Positions 51,843 through 60,024 of a stretch of DNA of 64,000 nucleotides are shown here, piece after piece. The stretch is taken from NCBI RefSeq assembly GCF_018598555.1, contig NZ_JAHEWN010000012.1, forward strand, positions 1 through 64,000. Direction: 5' to 3'. Below the pieces are notes generated by a model. That model was not told where the DNA came from, did no database searches, and saw only the letters and a list, made by a program, of their open reading frames with translations. The translations under genes and the position numbers were made by a program. The DNA is from Curtobacterium aurantiacum. GTDB lineage: Bacteria > Actinomycetota > Actinomycetes > Actinomycetales > Microbacteriaceae. The first letter of the stretch is position 1. Each line of letters begins with the position of its first letter.

Positions 51843-52814
51843 ATGAAGAAGTCCACGAAGTTCAGCATCGCGACCGCGCTGGTCGCCATGCTCGCGGCAC
51901 CGCTGGTGCCCGCCGCTGCATCCGCAGCGCCCTCCCCCTCCGGGCACGGTCACGGCCACGGCGCGTCCCACGGGGGCGGTCACGGCCATGGTCATGGTCA
52001 TGGCCACCACGCTGCGCCCACCAAGTCGGGGCCGACGAGCATCGCCTACGTCGAGGTGAACAACGACGAGCTCGCCAACGTCGGCCGGTACACGCTGGAC
52101 AACGGCGCGAACGCCTGCGACGTGGCGATCATCTTCGCCGCGAACATCAACTACGAGGACGGCAAGGCGGTCCTGTACAACAACGAGAACGTGCAGCGGA
52201 CCCTCGACCAGGCCGCCACACAGATCCGCCCGCTCCAGGCCAAGGGCATCAAGGTGACGCTCTCGGTGCTCGGCAACCACCAGGGCGCCGGCCTCGCGAA
52301 CTTCCCGACGAAGGCCGCGGCGCGGGACTTCGCGGCGCAGGTGTCGGCGACGGTGAAGAAGTACGGACTCGACGGCGTCGACCTGGACGACGAGTACTCC
52401 GACTACGGCGTGAACGGCACCCCGCAGCCGAACCAGCAGTCCATCGGCTGGCTCATCAGTGCCCTCCGTGCCGACATGCCGGGCAAGATCATCTCGTTCT
52501 ACGACATCGGCCCGTCGTCCGACGCCTTGAAGACGGCGAACCCGTCGATCGGCGGGAAGCTCGACTACGCCTGGAACCCGTACTACGGCACCTACACGGC
52601 GCCGACGATCCCGGGGCTGCCGAAGTCGAAGCTGTCCGCCGCCGCGGTCGACATCCAGAACACCCCGCAGGCCACCGCGGTCTCGCTCGCACAGCGCACG
52701 AAGGCCGACGGGTACGGCGTCTTCATGACGTACAACCTGCCGGACGGCGACGAGTCCGCGTACGTGTCGTCGTTCACCAAGGTGCTGTACGGACAGGCCG
52801 CGTCGTACCGCTGA
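51843..52814 (+). CDS. Secreted endo-beta-N-acetylglucosaminidase, Endo H type (GH18)
   Basis: A 323-residue exported enzyme. The signal peptide (MKKSTKFSIATALVAML... cut near PAAASA, residue 28) is followed by a His/Gly-rich stretch, residues 35-57 (repeated HGHGH). The catalytic domain from about residue 62 follows Streptomyces Endo H closely: TSIAYVEVNNDELANVGRYTL, NENVQRTLDQAATQIRPLQ, SVLGNHQGAG, and the active site DGVDLDDEYSDYG with Asp182 and catalytic Glu184. Endo H cuts the chitobiose core of high-mannose N-glycans on proteins. AGGAG precedes the ATG. A partial LacI-type palindrome (ACCGGTTCA) lies just upstream. Confidence 0.93.
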   Translation: MKKSTKFSIATALVAMLAAPLVPAAASAAPSPSGHGHGHGASHGGGHGHGHGHGHHAAPTKSGPTSIAYVEVNNDELANVGRYTLDNGANACDVAIIFAANINYEDGKAVLYNNENVQRTLDQAATQIRPLQAKGIKVTLSVLGNHQGAGLANFPTKAAARDFAAQVSATVKKYGLDGVDLDDEYSDYGVNGTPQPNQQSIGWLISALRADMPGKIISFYDIGPSSDALKTANPSIGGKLDYAWNPYYGTYTAPTIPGLPKSKLSAAAVDIQNTPQATAVSLAQRTKADGYGVFMTYNLPDGDESAYVSSFTKVLYGQAASYR

Positions 52815-52836
52815 CGCGCTCGTCCTGAGGGCGGCT

Positions 52837-52880
52837 CGCGCCCCGTGCTCCCCGGCTCCGGCCTGGAGGCACGGGGCGCG
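52837..52880 (+). terminator. Terminator after the endoglycosidase gene
   Basis: A 12-base-pair stem, CGCGCCCCGTGC (52837-52848) with its complement (52869-52880), closes a 20-base loop 22 bases after the stop. Confidence 0.6.
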
Positions 52881-52933
52881 TCCGTCGTCCGGGTCCCGCT
52901 GGCTCCGGGGAGGCACCAGTTCCTCCTCGTCCG

Positions 52934-52981
52934 TGACGGTTCCGGTTCGCAGATTCCGGCGATCGTGAACCGGAACCGTCA
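52934..52981. repeat. Hairpin repeat B, copy 2
   Basis: Arms TGACGGTTCCGGTTC (52934-52948) and complement (52967-52981) form a 15-base-pair stem with an 18-base loop. It matches the hairpin at 42687 apart from paired changes in both arms. The region 52815-53039 holds no gene. Confidence 0.85.
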
Positions 52982-53039
52982 TCCACCGAGAACGAATCCC
53001 GATCCGGCGCGCTCGACGCCGCGGCCGTACGATCGCCGC

Positions 53040-53278
53040 ATGGAGCTCGAGTTCCGCGGCGAGGTGATCGAGTGGCGTGGCCCGTCACCGTTCTTCTTCG
53101 CCGTCGTGCCGCCGGACGCCGCTGAGGTCATCGCGGACCTCGCTCGGTGACGTGGACGACGTCACTGTTCCCGAAGGACGGCGGCTACCTCGTGCCGTTG
53201 CGTGCGGCGGAGCGGAAGCGTGCCCGGGTGGAACTCGGCGACGCCCCGGAGATCACCCTCGAGTTCGCCGACCCCTGA
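53040..53278 (+). pseudogene. DUF1905 gene, internally deleted and frameshifted
   Basis: The first part, frame 53040-53150, encodes MELEFRGEVIEWRGPSPFFF...EVIADLAR, the start of a DUF1905 protein. The rest, in the -1 frame from 53147 to 53278, encodes VTWTTSLFPKDGGYLVPLRA...EFADP, its end. In the family a segment of roughly 15-20 residues (of the type SYGWGVIPV...IG) lies between these parts and is missing here, and the frames do not match. So a deletion has broken the gene. The ATG is preceded at six bases by TACGAT (53028-53033), so transcription may persist. Confidence 0.75.
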
Positions 53279-53444
53279 CGTTCGTGCCACTGACCGTCAG
53301 TCCTCCACAGGTCCGGCGATCGCGAGACCTTCCCGCAGCGACCGCCAGCTGCTCTCGCCGTCACTGTCGGGCTCTTTGCCCCTGGTGTGTTGTGCATCTG
53401 AAGTATCGGCTCGCGCGAACGGGCTTTGAGGACAGGAGAACGTG

Positions 53445-53777
53445 ATGACGAACTACCTCGTGCGGCTCGAGTGCGTGGCGCAACTCGGGGCAGCGGACGA
53501 TCGGCGCGCAGCCCTCGCGGCGGACTTCGACACCATCGCGGAAGCACTCTTCGACCTCGACGACGTCCACGACCAGGACCTGACCGCTGACCTGTCGACC
53601 GGCACGCTCACCTTCTCGATCGGCGTCGACGCGGACGACGAGTCCGGTGCGCTCGACCGTACGCTCGGTGCCGTCCGGACCGCGCTGCACGTTGCGGGAC
53701 GCGGCACTCCCGGTTGGGAGCAGCACTACCGGATGCTGCGGCAGGAAGTCGAAGAAACACCGCTCGGAGCGCTCTAG
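53445..53777 (+). CDS. Hypothetical protein, 110 aa
   Basis: A 110-residue acidic protein (MTNYLVRLECVAQLG to EETPLGAL) predicted as an alpha/beta two-layer fold with strands TGTLTFSIGVDA. AGGAG lies six bases before the ATG. No family recognised. It precedes the convergent G5-domain gene with 46 bases between stops. Confidence 0.72.
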   Translation: MTNYLVRLECVAQLGAADDRRAALAADFDTIAEALFDLDDVHDQDLTADLSTGTLTFSIGVDADDESGALDRTLGAVRTALHVAGRGTPGWEQHYRMLRQEVEETPLGAL

Positions 53778-53823
53778 GGACGACCCGGGAGCGTGCGACC
53801 GCTCATCGTCTCAGCTGTGTGCG

Positions 53824-54717
53824 TCACAACCAGGTGGCGACGCCGCCGTGCCCGGAGCAGGTCCCTCGCCGTGACTGGCTGTAGCTGTACACACCGTCGA
53901 CACACTGTGCCGTCGCTCCGGCGGGTGCGCTCGAAGCGGCTTCGGGCCGACAGACCGTTGCTCCATCGGAATTGACGTACGTGCCGTTCGAGCACGTCGG
54001 AGCTACCGGCGCTGCGGGAGCGACGTAGGTGCCGACCGTCGTCACCTGCGTCACCGGCGGCGTCGTCACGCGTTCGTTCGTCAGGACTCGACCGGACTCC
54101 ACGCCGTCGGTGTAGGTGACCGTGTAGGTCTTCGTGGTGACGCCCCGCACCCCGGGCGTCGTGACCGTCGTCGTCCCCTGCGCCAGCGTCGAGCTCTGCA
54201 CCGTCGTGGAGCTGAACGGGATCCGTGAGGTCTCCGTCACCGCCTTGGTCGTGACCACCGGCGTGGGTGTCGGCGACGGTGTCGGAGTGGGCGTCACCGT
54301 CACCGTCGGTGTCGGTGTCGGGGACGTCTTCGGCTTCGCGGCCGTCGTCGTGCTCGGGGTCGTCGCGGCGGCGACCTGTGCCGGTGCGTCGGGCAACGGA
54401 TGGGTCGCACCGTAGGCCGAGGTGGATCCGATCAATGCGGCGAGAGCGATGCCCGCACCGATCGCGGCAGTAGCGCGCTTCCTCGGGATCCGGAGCCACG
54501 TCGAGCGCCGGAAGGCAACGGCGTAGAGCGTCGTGGGCAGGATGACGAGCGCGATCATCATCAGCATCCCCCAGACCCCGGTCGACGCGAGGCCGGCGAG
54601 TGCGAGGACGGCGGTTCCGACGATGCCGACCCACGTGATGATCGGTACCCGACGACGGGTACGTGGCGAACGCGGGCTTGTGGTCTGGCGGGGGTTCGGC
54701 ACTGAGCTCCTAGGCAT
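53824..54717 (-). CDS. Membrane-anchored G5-domain and DUF3761-type protein
   Basis: A 297-residue surface protein. Basic N-terminus, then hydrophobic segments (ITWVGIVGTAVLALAGLA; VWGMLMMIALVILPTTLYAVAF; ATAAIGAGIALAALIG), a Thr/Pro-rich spacer (PTPTPTVTVTPTPTPSPTPTP), a G5-like domain (about residues 165-230, SSTTVQSSTLAQGTTTVTTPGVRG and NERVTTPPVTQVTTVGT) and a C-terminal Cys-rich module with CSNGTYVNSDGATVC and GTCSGHGGVATW, the DUF3761 type. It is probably attached to the cell envelope; ligand unknown. Confidence 0.8.
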   Translation of the reverse strand: MPRSSVPNPRQTTSPRSPRTRRRVPIITWVGIVGTAVLALAGLASTGVWGMLMMIALVILPTTLYAVAFRRSTWLRIPRKRATAAIGAGIALAALIGSTSAYGATHPLPDAPAQVAAATTPSTTTAAKPKTSPTPTPTVTVTPTPTPSPTPTPVVTTKAVTETSRIPFSSTTVQSSTLAQGTTTVTTPGVRGVTTKTYTVTYTDGVESGRVLTNERVTTPPVTQVTTVGTYVAPAAPVAPTCSNGTYVNSDGATVCRPEAASSAPAGATAQCVDGVYSYSQSRRGTCSGHGGVATWL

Positions 54718-54921
54718 TGCGAGGACCGCTCAAGTGTCCTGGAGGCAGCTCCACCGCCCCATCCCCAGTTCTGGGTGGTGCCGAGATGCACGGTGCGCAC
54801 GTGTCCACACTGTGCGGAGTTGATCGCTCGGTGCGCCGGAACGGCCTCGCACAGAGCAACCCACCGCGCACGGGCCGAACAACAACGCACCGTGCGGCGA
54901 CGGCAGAAAGGGGACGAAGAG

Positions 54922-54992
54922 AGGGGATGACGGGAATCGAACCCGCGTAGCCAGTTTGGAAGACTGGGGCTCTACCATTGAGCTACATCCCC
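54922..54992 (-). tRNA. tRNA-Gly (anticodon TCC)
   Basis: On the minus strand the molecule begins GGGGATG (54992-54986) and pairs with CATCCCC (54929-54923). The anticodon stem CCAGT/ACTGG encloses CTTCCAA with anticodon TCC, and the T-arm carries GGTTCGATTCC. The discriminator is T and CCA is not encoded. It reads GGA (and GGG) codons. Confidence 0.95.
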
Positions 54993-55046
54993 GCGCCTGC
55001 GCACCAGGCGCAGCCCGACCATCGTAGCGGACGAACGAGCACCGAC

Positions 55047-55322
55047 ATGCCGACGCGCGTCATCCCGAAGCCGGACGCCGGTGCCGAGCGCACGATCCGC
55101 CGGTCGCGGGTGGTCTCGTACGTGCTGGTGGTCCTCGCCGCCGCGGTCCTCTCCCTGCGCCCCGACCTGTTCGGCGACCCGCAGTCGCAGCCAGTGCACG
55201 CCCTGCTGCACGTCTGGCGGATCGTCGTCGGGCTGCTGCTCGCGGTCGCCGCCCTCGGGGTCCAGGTGGCCGTCGGTGTGCGCTGGCGGCGCGGCCTGCG
55301 ACGCGCCGCCGACGACGACTGA
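55047..55322 (+). CDS. Small two-TM membrane protein, 91 aa
   Basis: A 91-residue protein with a basic N-terminus (PTRVIPKPDAGAERTIRRSR), TM1 (VVSYVLVVLAAAVLSL), a short loop and TM2 (IVVGLLLAVAALGVQVAVGV), ending in Arg and Asp clusters. Function unknown. It lies between two tRNA genes and has no clear ribosome site, so the mRNA may be short-leadered. Confidence 0.7.
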   Translation: MPTRVIPKPDAGAERTIRRSRVVSYVLVVLAAAVLSLRPDLFGDPQSQPVHALLHVWRIVVGLLLAVAALGVQVAVGVRWRRGLRRAADDD

Positions 55323-55415
55323 ACAACGTCCGGGAACAGCGCGGCGTCGGACCGCTAGACTCACCGGGGTCGCATGCGCCCTGCGCGTGCGCGGCCGATC
55401 CCTGGCACACACCAA

Positions 55416-55492
55416 CGGGGCGTAGCTCAGCTTGGTAGAGCGCCCGCTTTGGGAGCGGGAGGTCGCAGGTTCAAATCCTGTCGCCCCGACCA
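55416..55492 (+). tRNA. tRNA-Pro (anticodon TGG)
   Basis: Acceptor CGGGGCG (55416-55422) pairs with CGCCCCG (55482-55488). The anticodon stem CCCGC/GCGGG encloses TTTGGGA with anticodon TGG, and the T-arm has GGTTCAAATCC. Discriminator A is at 55489 and CCA is encoded at 55490-55492, unlike the other two tRNAs here. It reads CCA (and other CCN by wobble). Confidence 0.96.
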
Positions 55493-55545
55493 GGTCCTTC
55501 GAGCACCACCGACCACACGAACGTCAACCAACAGGAGAACATCCC

Positions 55546-56853
55546 TTGGCCACCAGCACCGTCGACAAGGTGAGCGACACCCGCGTCAAGCTCACCGTGA
55601 ACGTGACGCCGGACGATCTCAAGCCGAGCATCGACCACGCCTACAAGCACATCGCCGAGCAGATCAACATCCCCGGCTTCCGCAAGGGCAAGGTCCCGCC
55701 GGCGATCGTCGACCAGCGCGTCGGCCGCGGCGAGGTCCTGAACCACGCCGTCGGTGACGCCATCGACAACTTCTACCGCCAGGCGGTCGAAGAGCAGGAG
55801 CTCCGCATCCTCGGCCGTGCCGAGGCCGACGTCGCCGAACTGCCGAACGTCGCGGACTTCACCGGCGACCTCGTCCTCACCTTCGAGGTCGACGTCCGCC
55901 CCGAGTTCGACCTGCCGGACTACTCCTCGTACGAGCTCACCGTCGACGCCGTCGAGGTGTCGGACGACGAGATCGAAGAGGAACTGCAGAACCTCCGCAC
56001 CCGCTTCGGCACGCTCGTGACGGTCGACCGTCCGGCGAAGACCGGCGACTTCGCGCAGATCGACCTCACCGCCAGCATCGGCGACGACGAGGTCGACTCG
56101 GCCACCGGCGTCTCCTACGAGATCGGCTCCGGCGACCTGCTCGAGGGCATCGACGAGGCGCTCGAGTCCCTGACCGCCGGTGAGTCGACGACCTTCGAGT
56201 CGAAGCTCGTCGGTGGCGACCGCGAGGGCGAGACCGCCCAGATCGCCGTCACCGTCACCGCCGTCAAGGAGCGCGAGCTCCCCGAGGCCGACGACGAGTT
56301 CGCCCAGATCGCCAGCCAGTTCGACACCATCGACGAGCTCAAGGCGGACCTCAAGGAGCAGATCGCGAAGTCCAAGACCTTCGGTCAGGGCGCCGCGGCT
56401 CGCGACAAGCTCGTCGAGAAGCTCACCGAGGACGTCAACATCCCGATCTCGGAGCAGCTCATCGCCGACGAGGTGCACCGTCACCTCGAGCAGGAGAACC
56501 GCCTCGAGGACGAGGAGCACCGCAAGGAGGTCTCCGAGTCCAGCGAGACCGCCTTCCGCTCGCAGATCCTCCTCGACGCGATCGCCGAGAAGGAAGAGAT
56601 CCAGGTCTCGCAGGAGGAACTGACCCAGTACCTCATCCAGGCCGCCGCGCAGTACGGCATGGAGCCGGCCGAGTTCATCAAGGTCATCGACCAGAACGGC
56701 CAGATCCCCGGCATGGTCGGCGAGGTCGCCCGCTCGAAGGCGGTCGCGACCGTCCTGTCCAAGGTGACCGTCAAGGACACCAACGGCGACGCCGTCGACC
56801 TGTCCGCCTTCACGGCGGGCGTCGCGCAGGAGCCGGCAGGGGCTGCCGAGTAA
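55546..56853 (+). CDS. tig: Trigger factor
   Basis: A 435-residue ribosome-associated chaperone and prolyl isomerase. The ribosome-binding signature is [18 protein letters not shown] (about residues 43-60), the PPIase domain covers about 155-235 ([28 protein letters not shown]), and the C-terminal arms run to the end. It starts with TTG, with AGGAG eight bases upstream, and sits 54 bases after tRNA-Pro. A terminator separates it from clpP1, in the usual tig-clpP-clpX order. Confidence 0.95.
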   Translation: MATSTVDKVSDTRVKLTVNVTPDDLKPSIDHAYKHIAEQINIPGFRKGKVPPAIVDQRVGRGEVLNHAVGDAIDNFYRQAVEEQELRILGRAEADVAELPNVADFTGDLVLTFEVDVRPEFDLPDYSSYELTVDAVEVSDDEIEEELQNLRTRFGTLVTVDRPAKTGDFAQIDLTASIGDDEVDSATGVSYEIGSGDLLEGIDEALESLTAGESTTFESKLVGGDREGETAQIAVTVTAVKERELPEADDEFAQIASQFDTIDELKADLKEQIAKSKTFGQGAAARDKLVEKLTEDVNIPISEQLIADEVHRHLEQENRLEDEEHRKEVSESSETAFRSQILLDAIAEKEEIQVSQEELTQYLIQAAAQYGMEPAEFIKVIDQNGQIPGMVGEVARSKAVATVLSKVTVKDTNGDAVDLSAFTAGVAQEPAGAAE

Positions 56854-56879
56854 CGATCTCGACGCCACCAGCACGACGG

Positions 56880-56917
56880 ACGGGAGGCACGGTGCCAGTT
56901 GGCACCGCGCCTCCCGT
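56880..56917 (+). terminator. Terminator of tig
   Basis: Stem ACGGGAGGC-A-CGGTGCC with GGCACCG-C-GCCTCCCGT (one mismatched pair) and loop AGTT, 27 bases after the stop, followed by CTCGTGTTTT, which gives a T-run typical of intrinsic terminators. The outer arm ACGGGAGGC recalls the palindrome family seen elsewhere. Confidence 0.85.
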
Positions 56918-57022
56918 CTCGTGTTTTCCGCACCACCGCATTGCTGTCGGCGAACAGAGGAGAACTGGTGCGTTGCACCCGATAAGTTCGACAACAAGCG
57001 ACAACTGAACGGGAGCTTTTCC

Positions 57023-57652
57023 ATGGCCGAAGCAACACTGAACCCCAGTGTTTTTGACCGCCTTCTGAGAGACCGGATCGTGTGGCTCGGCTCCGAGGTC
57101 CGCGACGACAACTCGAACGAGATCGCAGCCAAGCTGCTGCTGCTCGCCGCCGAGGACCCTGAGAAGGACATCTACCTCTACATCAACTCGCCCGGTGGTT
57201 CGATCACCGCCGGCATGGCGATCTACGACACGATGCAGTTCGTCCCGAACGACATCGTCACCGTGGGCATCGGCCTCGCCGCGTCGATGGGACAGTTCCT
57301 GCTGTCCTCCGGCACGCCCGGCAAGCGCTACATCACGCCGAACGCCCGCGTCCTGCTCCACCAGCCGTCCGGTGGGTTCGGCGGCACCGCTGCCGACATC
57401 CAGACGCAGGCCAAGGTCATCCTCGACATGAAGCAGCGCATGGCGGAGCTCACGGCCGAGCAGACCGGCAAGTCGATCGAGCAGATCCTCAAGGACAACG
57501 ACCGCGACAACTGGTTCACGGCGCAGGAAGCGCTCGAGTACGGCTTCGTCGACCACCTCCGCGCCTCGAGCGCCGAGGTCATCGGCGGTGGTGGCACCGT
57601 CGGCGACGGCGAGACGCCCACCAGCGCAGCCGAGCCCGACGCCCAGTCCTGA
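57023..57652 (+). CDS. clpP1: ATP-dependent Clp protease proteolytic subunit 1
   Basis: A 209-residue ClpP. The catalytic Ser88 is in [10 protein letters not shown], His113 in [21 protein letters not shown] and the processing-type N-terminus are normal. The C-terminal 15 residues are Gly/Thr/Ala-rich and disordered. In actinobacteria ClpP1 and ClpP2 form a mixed tetradecamer that works with ClpX or ClpC1. GGGAGC precedes the ATG; the next gene starts 26 bases after the stop. Confidence 0.95.
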   Translation: MAEATLNPSVFDRLLRDRIVWLGSEVRDDNSNEIAAKLLLLAAEDPEKDIYLYINSPGGSITAGMAIYDTMQFVPNDIVTVGIGLAASMGQFLLSSGTPGKRYITPNARVLLHQPSGGFGGTAADIQTQAKVILDMKQRMAELTAEQTGKSIEQILKDNDRDNWFTAQEALEYGFVDHLRASSAEVIGGGGTVGDGETPTSAAEPDAQS

Positions 57653-57678
57653 TCACCACCGAAGAAAAGGAAACGAGA

Positions 57679-58338
57679 ATGCATCTCCCCATGCTCGGTG
57701 GCGCGCAGAACGTCCCGGCTCCGTCCAATCGGTACATCCTGCCGAGCTTCGAAGAGCGCACGGCCTACGGCTACAAGCGCCAGGACCCGTACGCCAAGCT
57801 CTTCGAGGACCGCATCGTGTTCCTCGGCGTGCAGGTCGACGACGCGTCGGCTGACGACGTCATGGCCCAGCTGCTCGTGCTCGAGTCGATGGACCCCGAC
57901 CGCGACATCGTGATGTACATCAACTCGCCCGGTGGCTCGTTCACCGCGATGACGGCGATCTACGACACGATGCAGTACATCCGTCCGCAGATCCAGACGG
58001 TCTGCCTCGGCCAGGCGGCCTCGGCCGCGTCGGTGCTCCTCGCCGGCGGCACCCCCGGCAAGCGTCTCGCGCTGCCGAACGCCCGTGTGCTGATCCACCA
58101 GCCCGCGACCCAGCAGGGTGGCGGTCAGGCGTCCGACATCGAGATCCAGGCGGCGGAGATCCTCCGCATGCGCACCTGGCTCGAGGAGACGCTGTCGAAG
58201 CACTCCAACAAGACGCCGGCGGAGATCAACCACGACATCGAGCGCGACAAGATCATGTCGGCGCAGGAAGCCGTGGAGTACGGCCTGATCGACCAGGTCC
58301 TCACCAGCCGCAAGAACCTGCCGGCGCTCGTCAAGTAG
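57679..58338 (+). CDS. clpP2: ATP-dependent Clp protease proteolytic subunit 2
   Basis: A 219-residue ClpP. Catalytic Ser115 lies in LGQAASAAS, His140 in [13 protein letters not shown], and the C-terminal [16 protein letters not shown] is conserved. The N-terminal 35 residues are a long leader with [20 protein letters not shown] that is usually partly removed. It is cotranscribed with clpP1 and followed by a strong hairpin. Confidence 0.95.
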   Translation: MHLPMLGGAQNVPAPSNRYILPSFEERTAYGYKRQDPYAKLFEDRIVFLGVQVDDASADDVMAQLLVLESMDPDRDIVMYINSPGGSFTAMTAIYDTMQYIRPQIQTVCLGQAASAASVLLAGGTPGKRLALPNARVLIHQPATQQGGGQASDIEIQAAEILRMRTWLEETLSKHSNKTPAEINHDIERDKIMSAQEAVEYGLIDQVLTSRKNLPALVK

Positions 58339-58350
58339 CACCAGCACGAA

Positions 58351-58390
58351 CGACGAAGGCCCCGCACCGATCGGTGCGGGGCCTTCGTCG
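58351..58390. terminator. Bidirectional terminator after clpP2
   Basis: Bases 58351-58370 and 58371-58390 are perfect reverse complements (20 each), with core GAAGGCCCCGCACCGA. It lies between the convergent clpP2 and CopC-type genes. A shortened relative, GAAGGCCCGCACC, follows clpX. Confidence 0.85.
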
Positions 58391-58401
58391 TTGCACGGTG
58401 G

Positions 58402-59064
58402 CTAGTCCTCGGTGTCGTCGGACTCCGGGGCCGGCTTGCGGCGCAGGAGCAGCAGCACCGCGACGACCACGCCGACGAGGACGACGCCACCCGCGCCGAT
58501 CCAGATCGCGTCGGACGCTGCCGAGTCGTTCGACCCCGAGGCCGTCCCGGTGGTGGTGTCCGAGCCGGCGGCGTCGTTGCCCGCGGTGGCGCAGGTCGGG
58601 GGCTTCGCGGCTCCCGAGGCCGGGGTGAAGCCCGACGGCGCCTTCCACGTGAAGGGGTACTCGTCGGACACGGTGTGCCCGTCGGCGGAGACGATCTGCC
58701 ACTCGACGGTGTACTTGCCGGATCCGCCGAGTGCGGCGGTCGTGGTCATCGACGGCCCCTCGACGGCGACGCAGCCGTCCTCGTAGTACCTGCCGTCGGG
58801 GCCGACGATGCGGAACGCGAAGCCCGACCCCGAGTCGCCGATGTCGAGCAGCTTGTCGTTCGTCGTGATGTCGAAGGTCTCCGGCAGCTCGGTCAGGGTG
58901 CCGCCGACCTCCGGGTCGGACGAGATCAGGTAGTTGTGCGCGCTGGCCGGACCGGCGAGCCCGAGGACCGCACCACCGGCGATCGCGACGGCCGCGGCGG
59001 ACCCGGCCACGAGCCTCCAGGCAGAGGACCGTGGCCGGGACCGACGCGAGCCGCGCTGCGTCAC
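58402..59064 (-). CDS. CopC-domain copper-resistance-type protein
   Basis: A 220-residue exported protein. A Tat-like/basic signal sequence (GSRRSRPRSSAWRLVAGSAAAVAIAGG... cut near PASA) precedes the mature start HNYLISSDPEVGGTLTELP, whose His1 is the classical CopC copper ligand. A Ser/Thr/Gly linker and a C-terminal TM segment (AIWIGAGGVVLVGVVVAVLLLL) with basic stop-transfer anchor it outside the membrane. The GTG start overlaps the YcnI gene by four bases. Copper handling is the likely role. Confidence 0.87.
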   Translation of the reverse strand: MTQRGSRRSRPRSSAWRLVAGSAAAVAIAGGAVLGLAGPASAHNYLISSDPEVGGTLTELPETFDITTNDKLLDIGDSGSGFAFRIVGPDGRYYEDGCVAVEGPSMTTTAALGGSGKYTVEWQIVSADGHTVSDEYPFTWKAPSGFTPASGAAKPPTCATAGNDAAGSDTTTGTASGSNDSAASDAIWIGAGGVVLVGVVVAVLLLLRRKPAPESDDTED

Positions 59065-59789
59065 TTGGCGGAGCTCCGACGACGCGTGCCGGCGACGGCG
59101 ACGACCAGGGCGACGGCGCCGAGCACCAGTCCGCCGAGGCCGAGGAACCGGCCGACCAGGTCGGGGTCGCTCGGAGCGTTCGTGCCGGCGGCCTCGGCCG
59201 TCGGGGTCGCGGCGACCGGGTCGCCGTCGTCGTCCGTCGCCTCGGCGGCGGTCAGGGTGATCGAGGGTGCCGGGTGCTCGGGCTCGGCTTCGCCGGCCTG
59301 CTGCTCCTGGTTCCACTCGACGCTGCCCTTCTCGCAGGTCTGGATCGCGGGGAACTCGACCAGGTCACCGGCCTTGCCGTCCGGCAGCGAGAACGACAGC
59401 GCGAAGGTGTCGCGCTCGTCGGCGGGCAGGGGGGTCTTGGCGGTGTAGGTGACGCTGGTGACGCGCTCGGCGGCCGTCTCGGCGTGGTCCTCGTCGGACG
59501 CGGAGGCCGAGGGGTCGGTGTAGGGCTCGGTCGCCTTCGTGATCGTCCAGTTCGGGTTCACGGTGGGCGTGACCTCGATGACGGACTCCGGCACCTGGAA
59601 CTCGATCTTCGTGGTGGGGGAGCCGTCGCAGCCGTGCGGGACCGAGAAGGTCGCCGTGGTGTACGAGTTCGCCGCGGTGGAGGTGGCCGTCGCGGAGACG
59701 TGCGCGCTGGCCGACGTGGCGCTGCCGAGGACGATGACTGCTGCGACACCGAGGGTGACGGCGCCGCCGGCGGCGAGACGCTTCTGCAT
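59061..59789 (-). CDS. YcnI-family (DUF1775) copper-binding protein
   Basis: A 242-residue secreted and membrane-anchored protein. Its signal peptide ends SATSASA, making the mature start HVSATATSTAANSYTTATFSVPHGCDGSPTTKIEFQVP, where the N-terminal His is the YcnI copper site; this strand pair and VEFPAIQTCEKG are family features. A C-terminal TM segment (GLGGLVLGAVALVVAVAG) with RRR follows. It is coupled to the CopC-type gene downstream. The palindrome at 59823 is the probable control site. Confidence 0.88.
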   Translation of the reverse strand: MQKRLAAGGAVTLGVAAVIVLGSATSASAHVSATATSTAANSYTTATFSVPHGCDGSPTTKIEFQVPESVIEVTPTVNPNWTITKATEPYTDPSASASDEDHAETAAERVTSVTYTAKTPLPADERDTFALSFSLPDGKAGDLVEFPAIQTCEKGSVEWNQEQQAGEAEPEHPAPSITLTAAEATDDDGDPVAATPTAEAAGTNAPSDPDLVGRFLGLGGLVLGAVALVVAVAGTRRRSSAK

Positions 59790-59822
59790 GGGGTTCCTTC
59801 CAGAGGGTTCCTGGCTTGTGGT

Positions 59823-59837
59823 TCTACAACTTGTAGA
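59823..59837. promoter_or_regulatory. Palindromic operator before the YcnI-CopC operon
   Basis: TCTACAACTTGTAGA is a perfect 15-base palindrome centred on C, 34 bases upstream of the YcnI start. The TACA...TGTA core resembles BlaI/CopY-type operators. The matching regulator is not in the window. Confidence 0.65.
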
Positions 59838-60024
59838 GGAGTCGCGATCACCGTAGCAGGCCCGCACGCCCTGGGCGAACGCGCTGGCGGATTCCGGAGG
59901 GGCATCGCGGTCGGTGTCACCGGTTGCGGTTAGGCTCGTGTCCACGACGAGGTGCCCACCAGCAGCGGTGCACCAGCGGTGGTGCGACAGCGCGGCCGGC
60001 ATGTCCAATCAGGGAGGCACGGGA

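Noticed and set aside
54718..54921. Possible small genes between the G5-domain gene and tRNA-Gly
   Set aside because: Open frames here are short and lack ribosome sites or plausible protein composition; the stretch appears non-coding.
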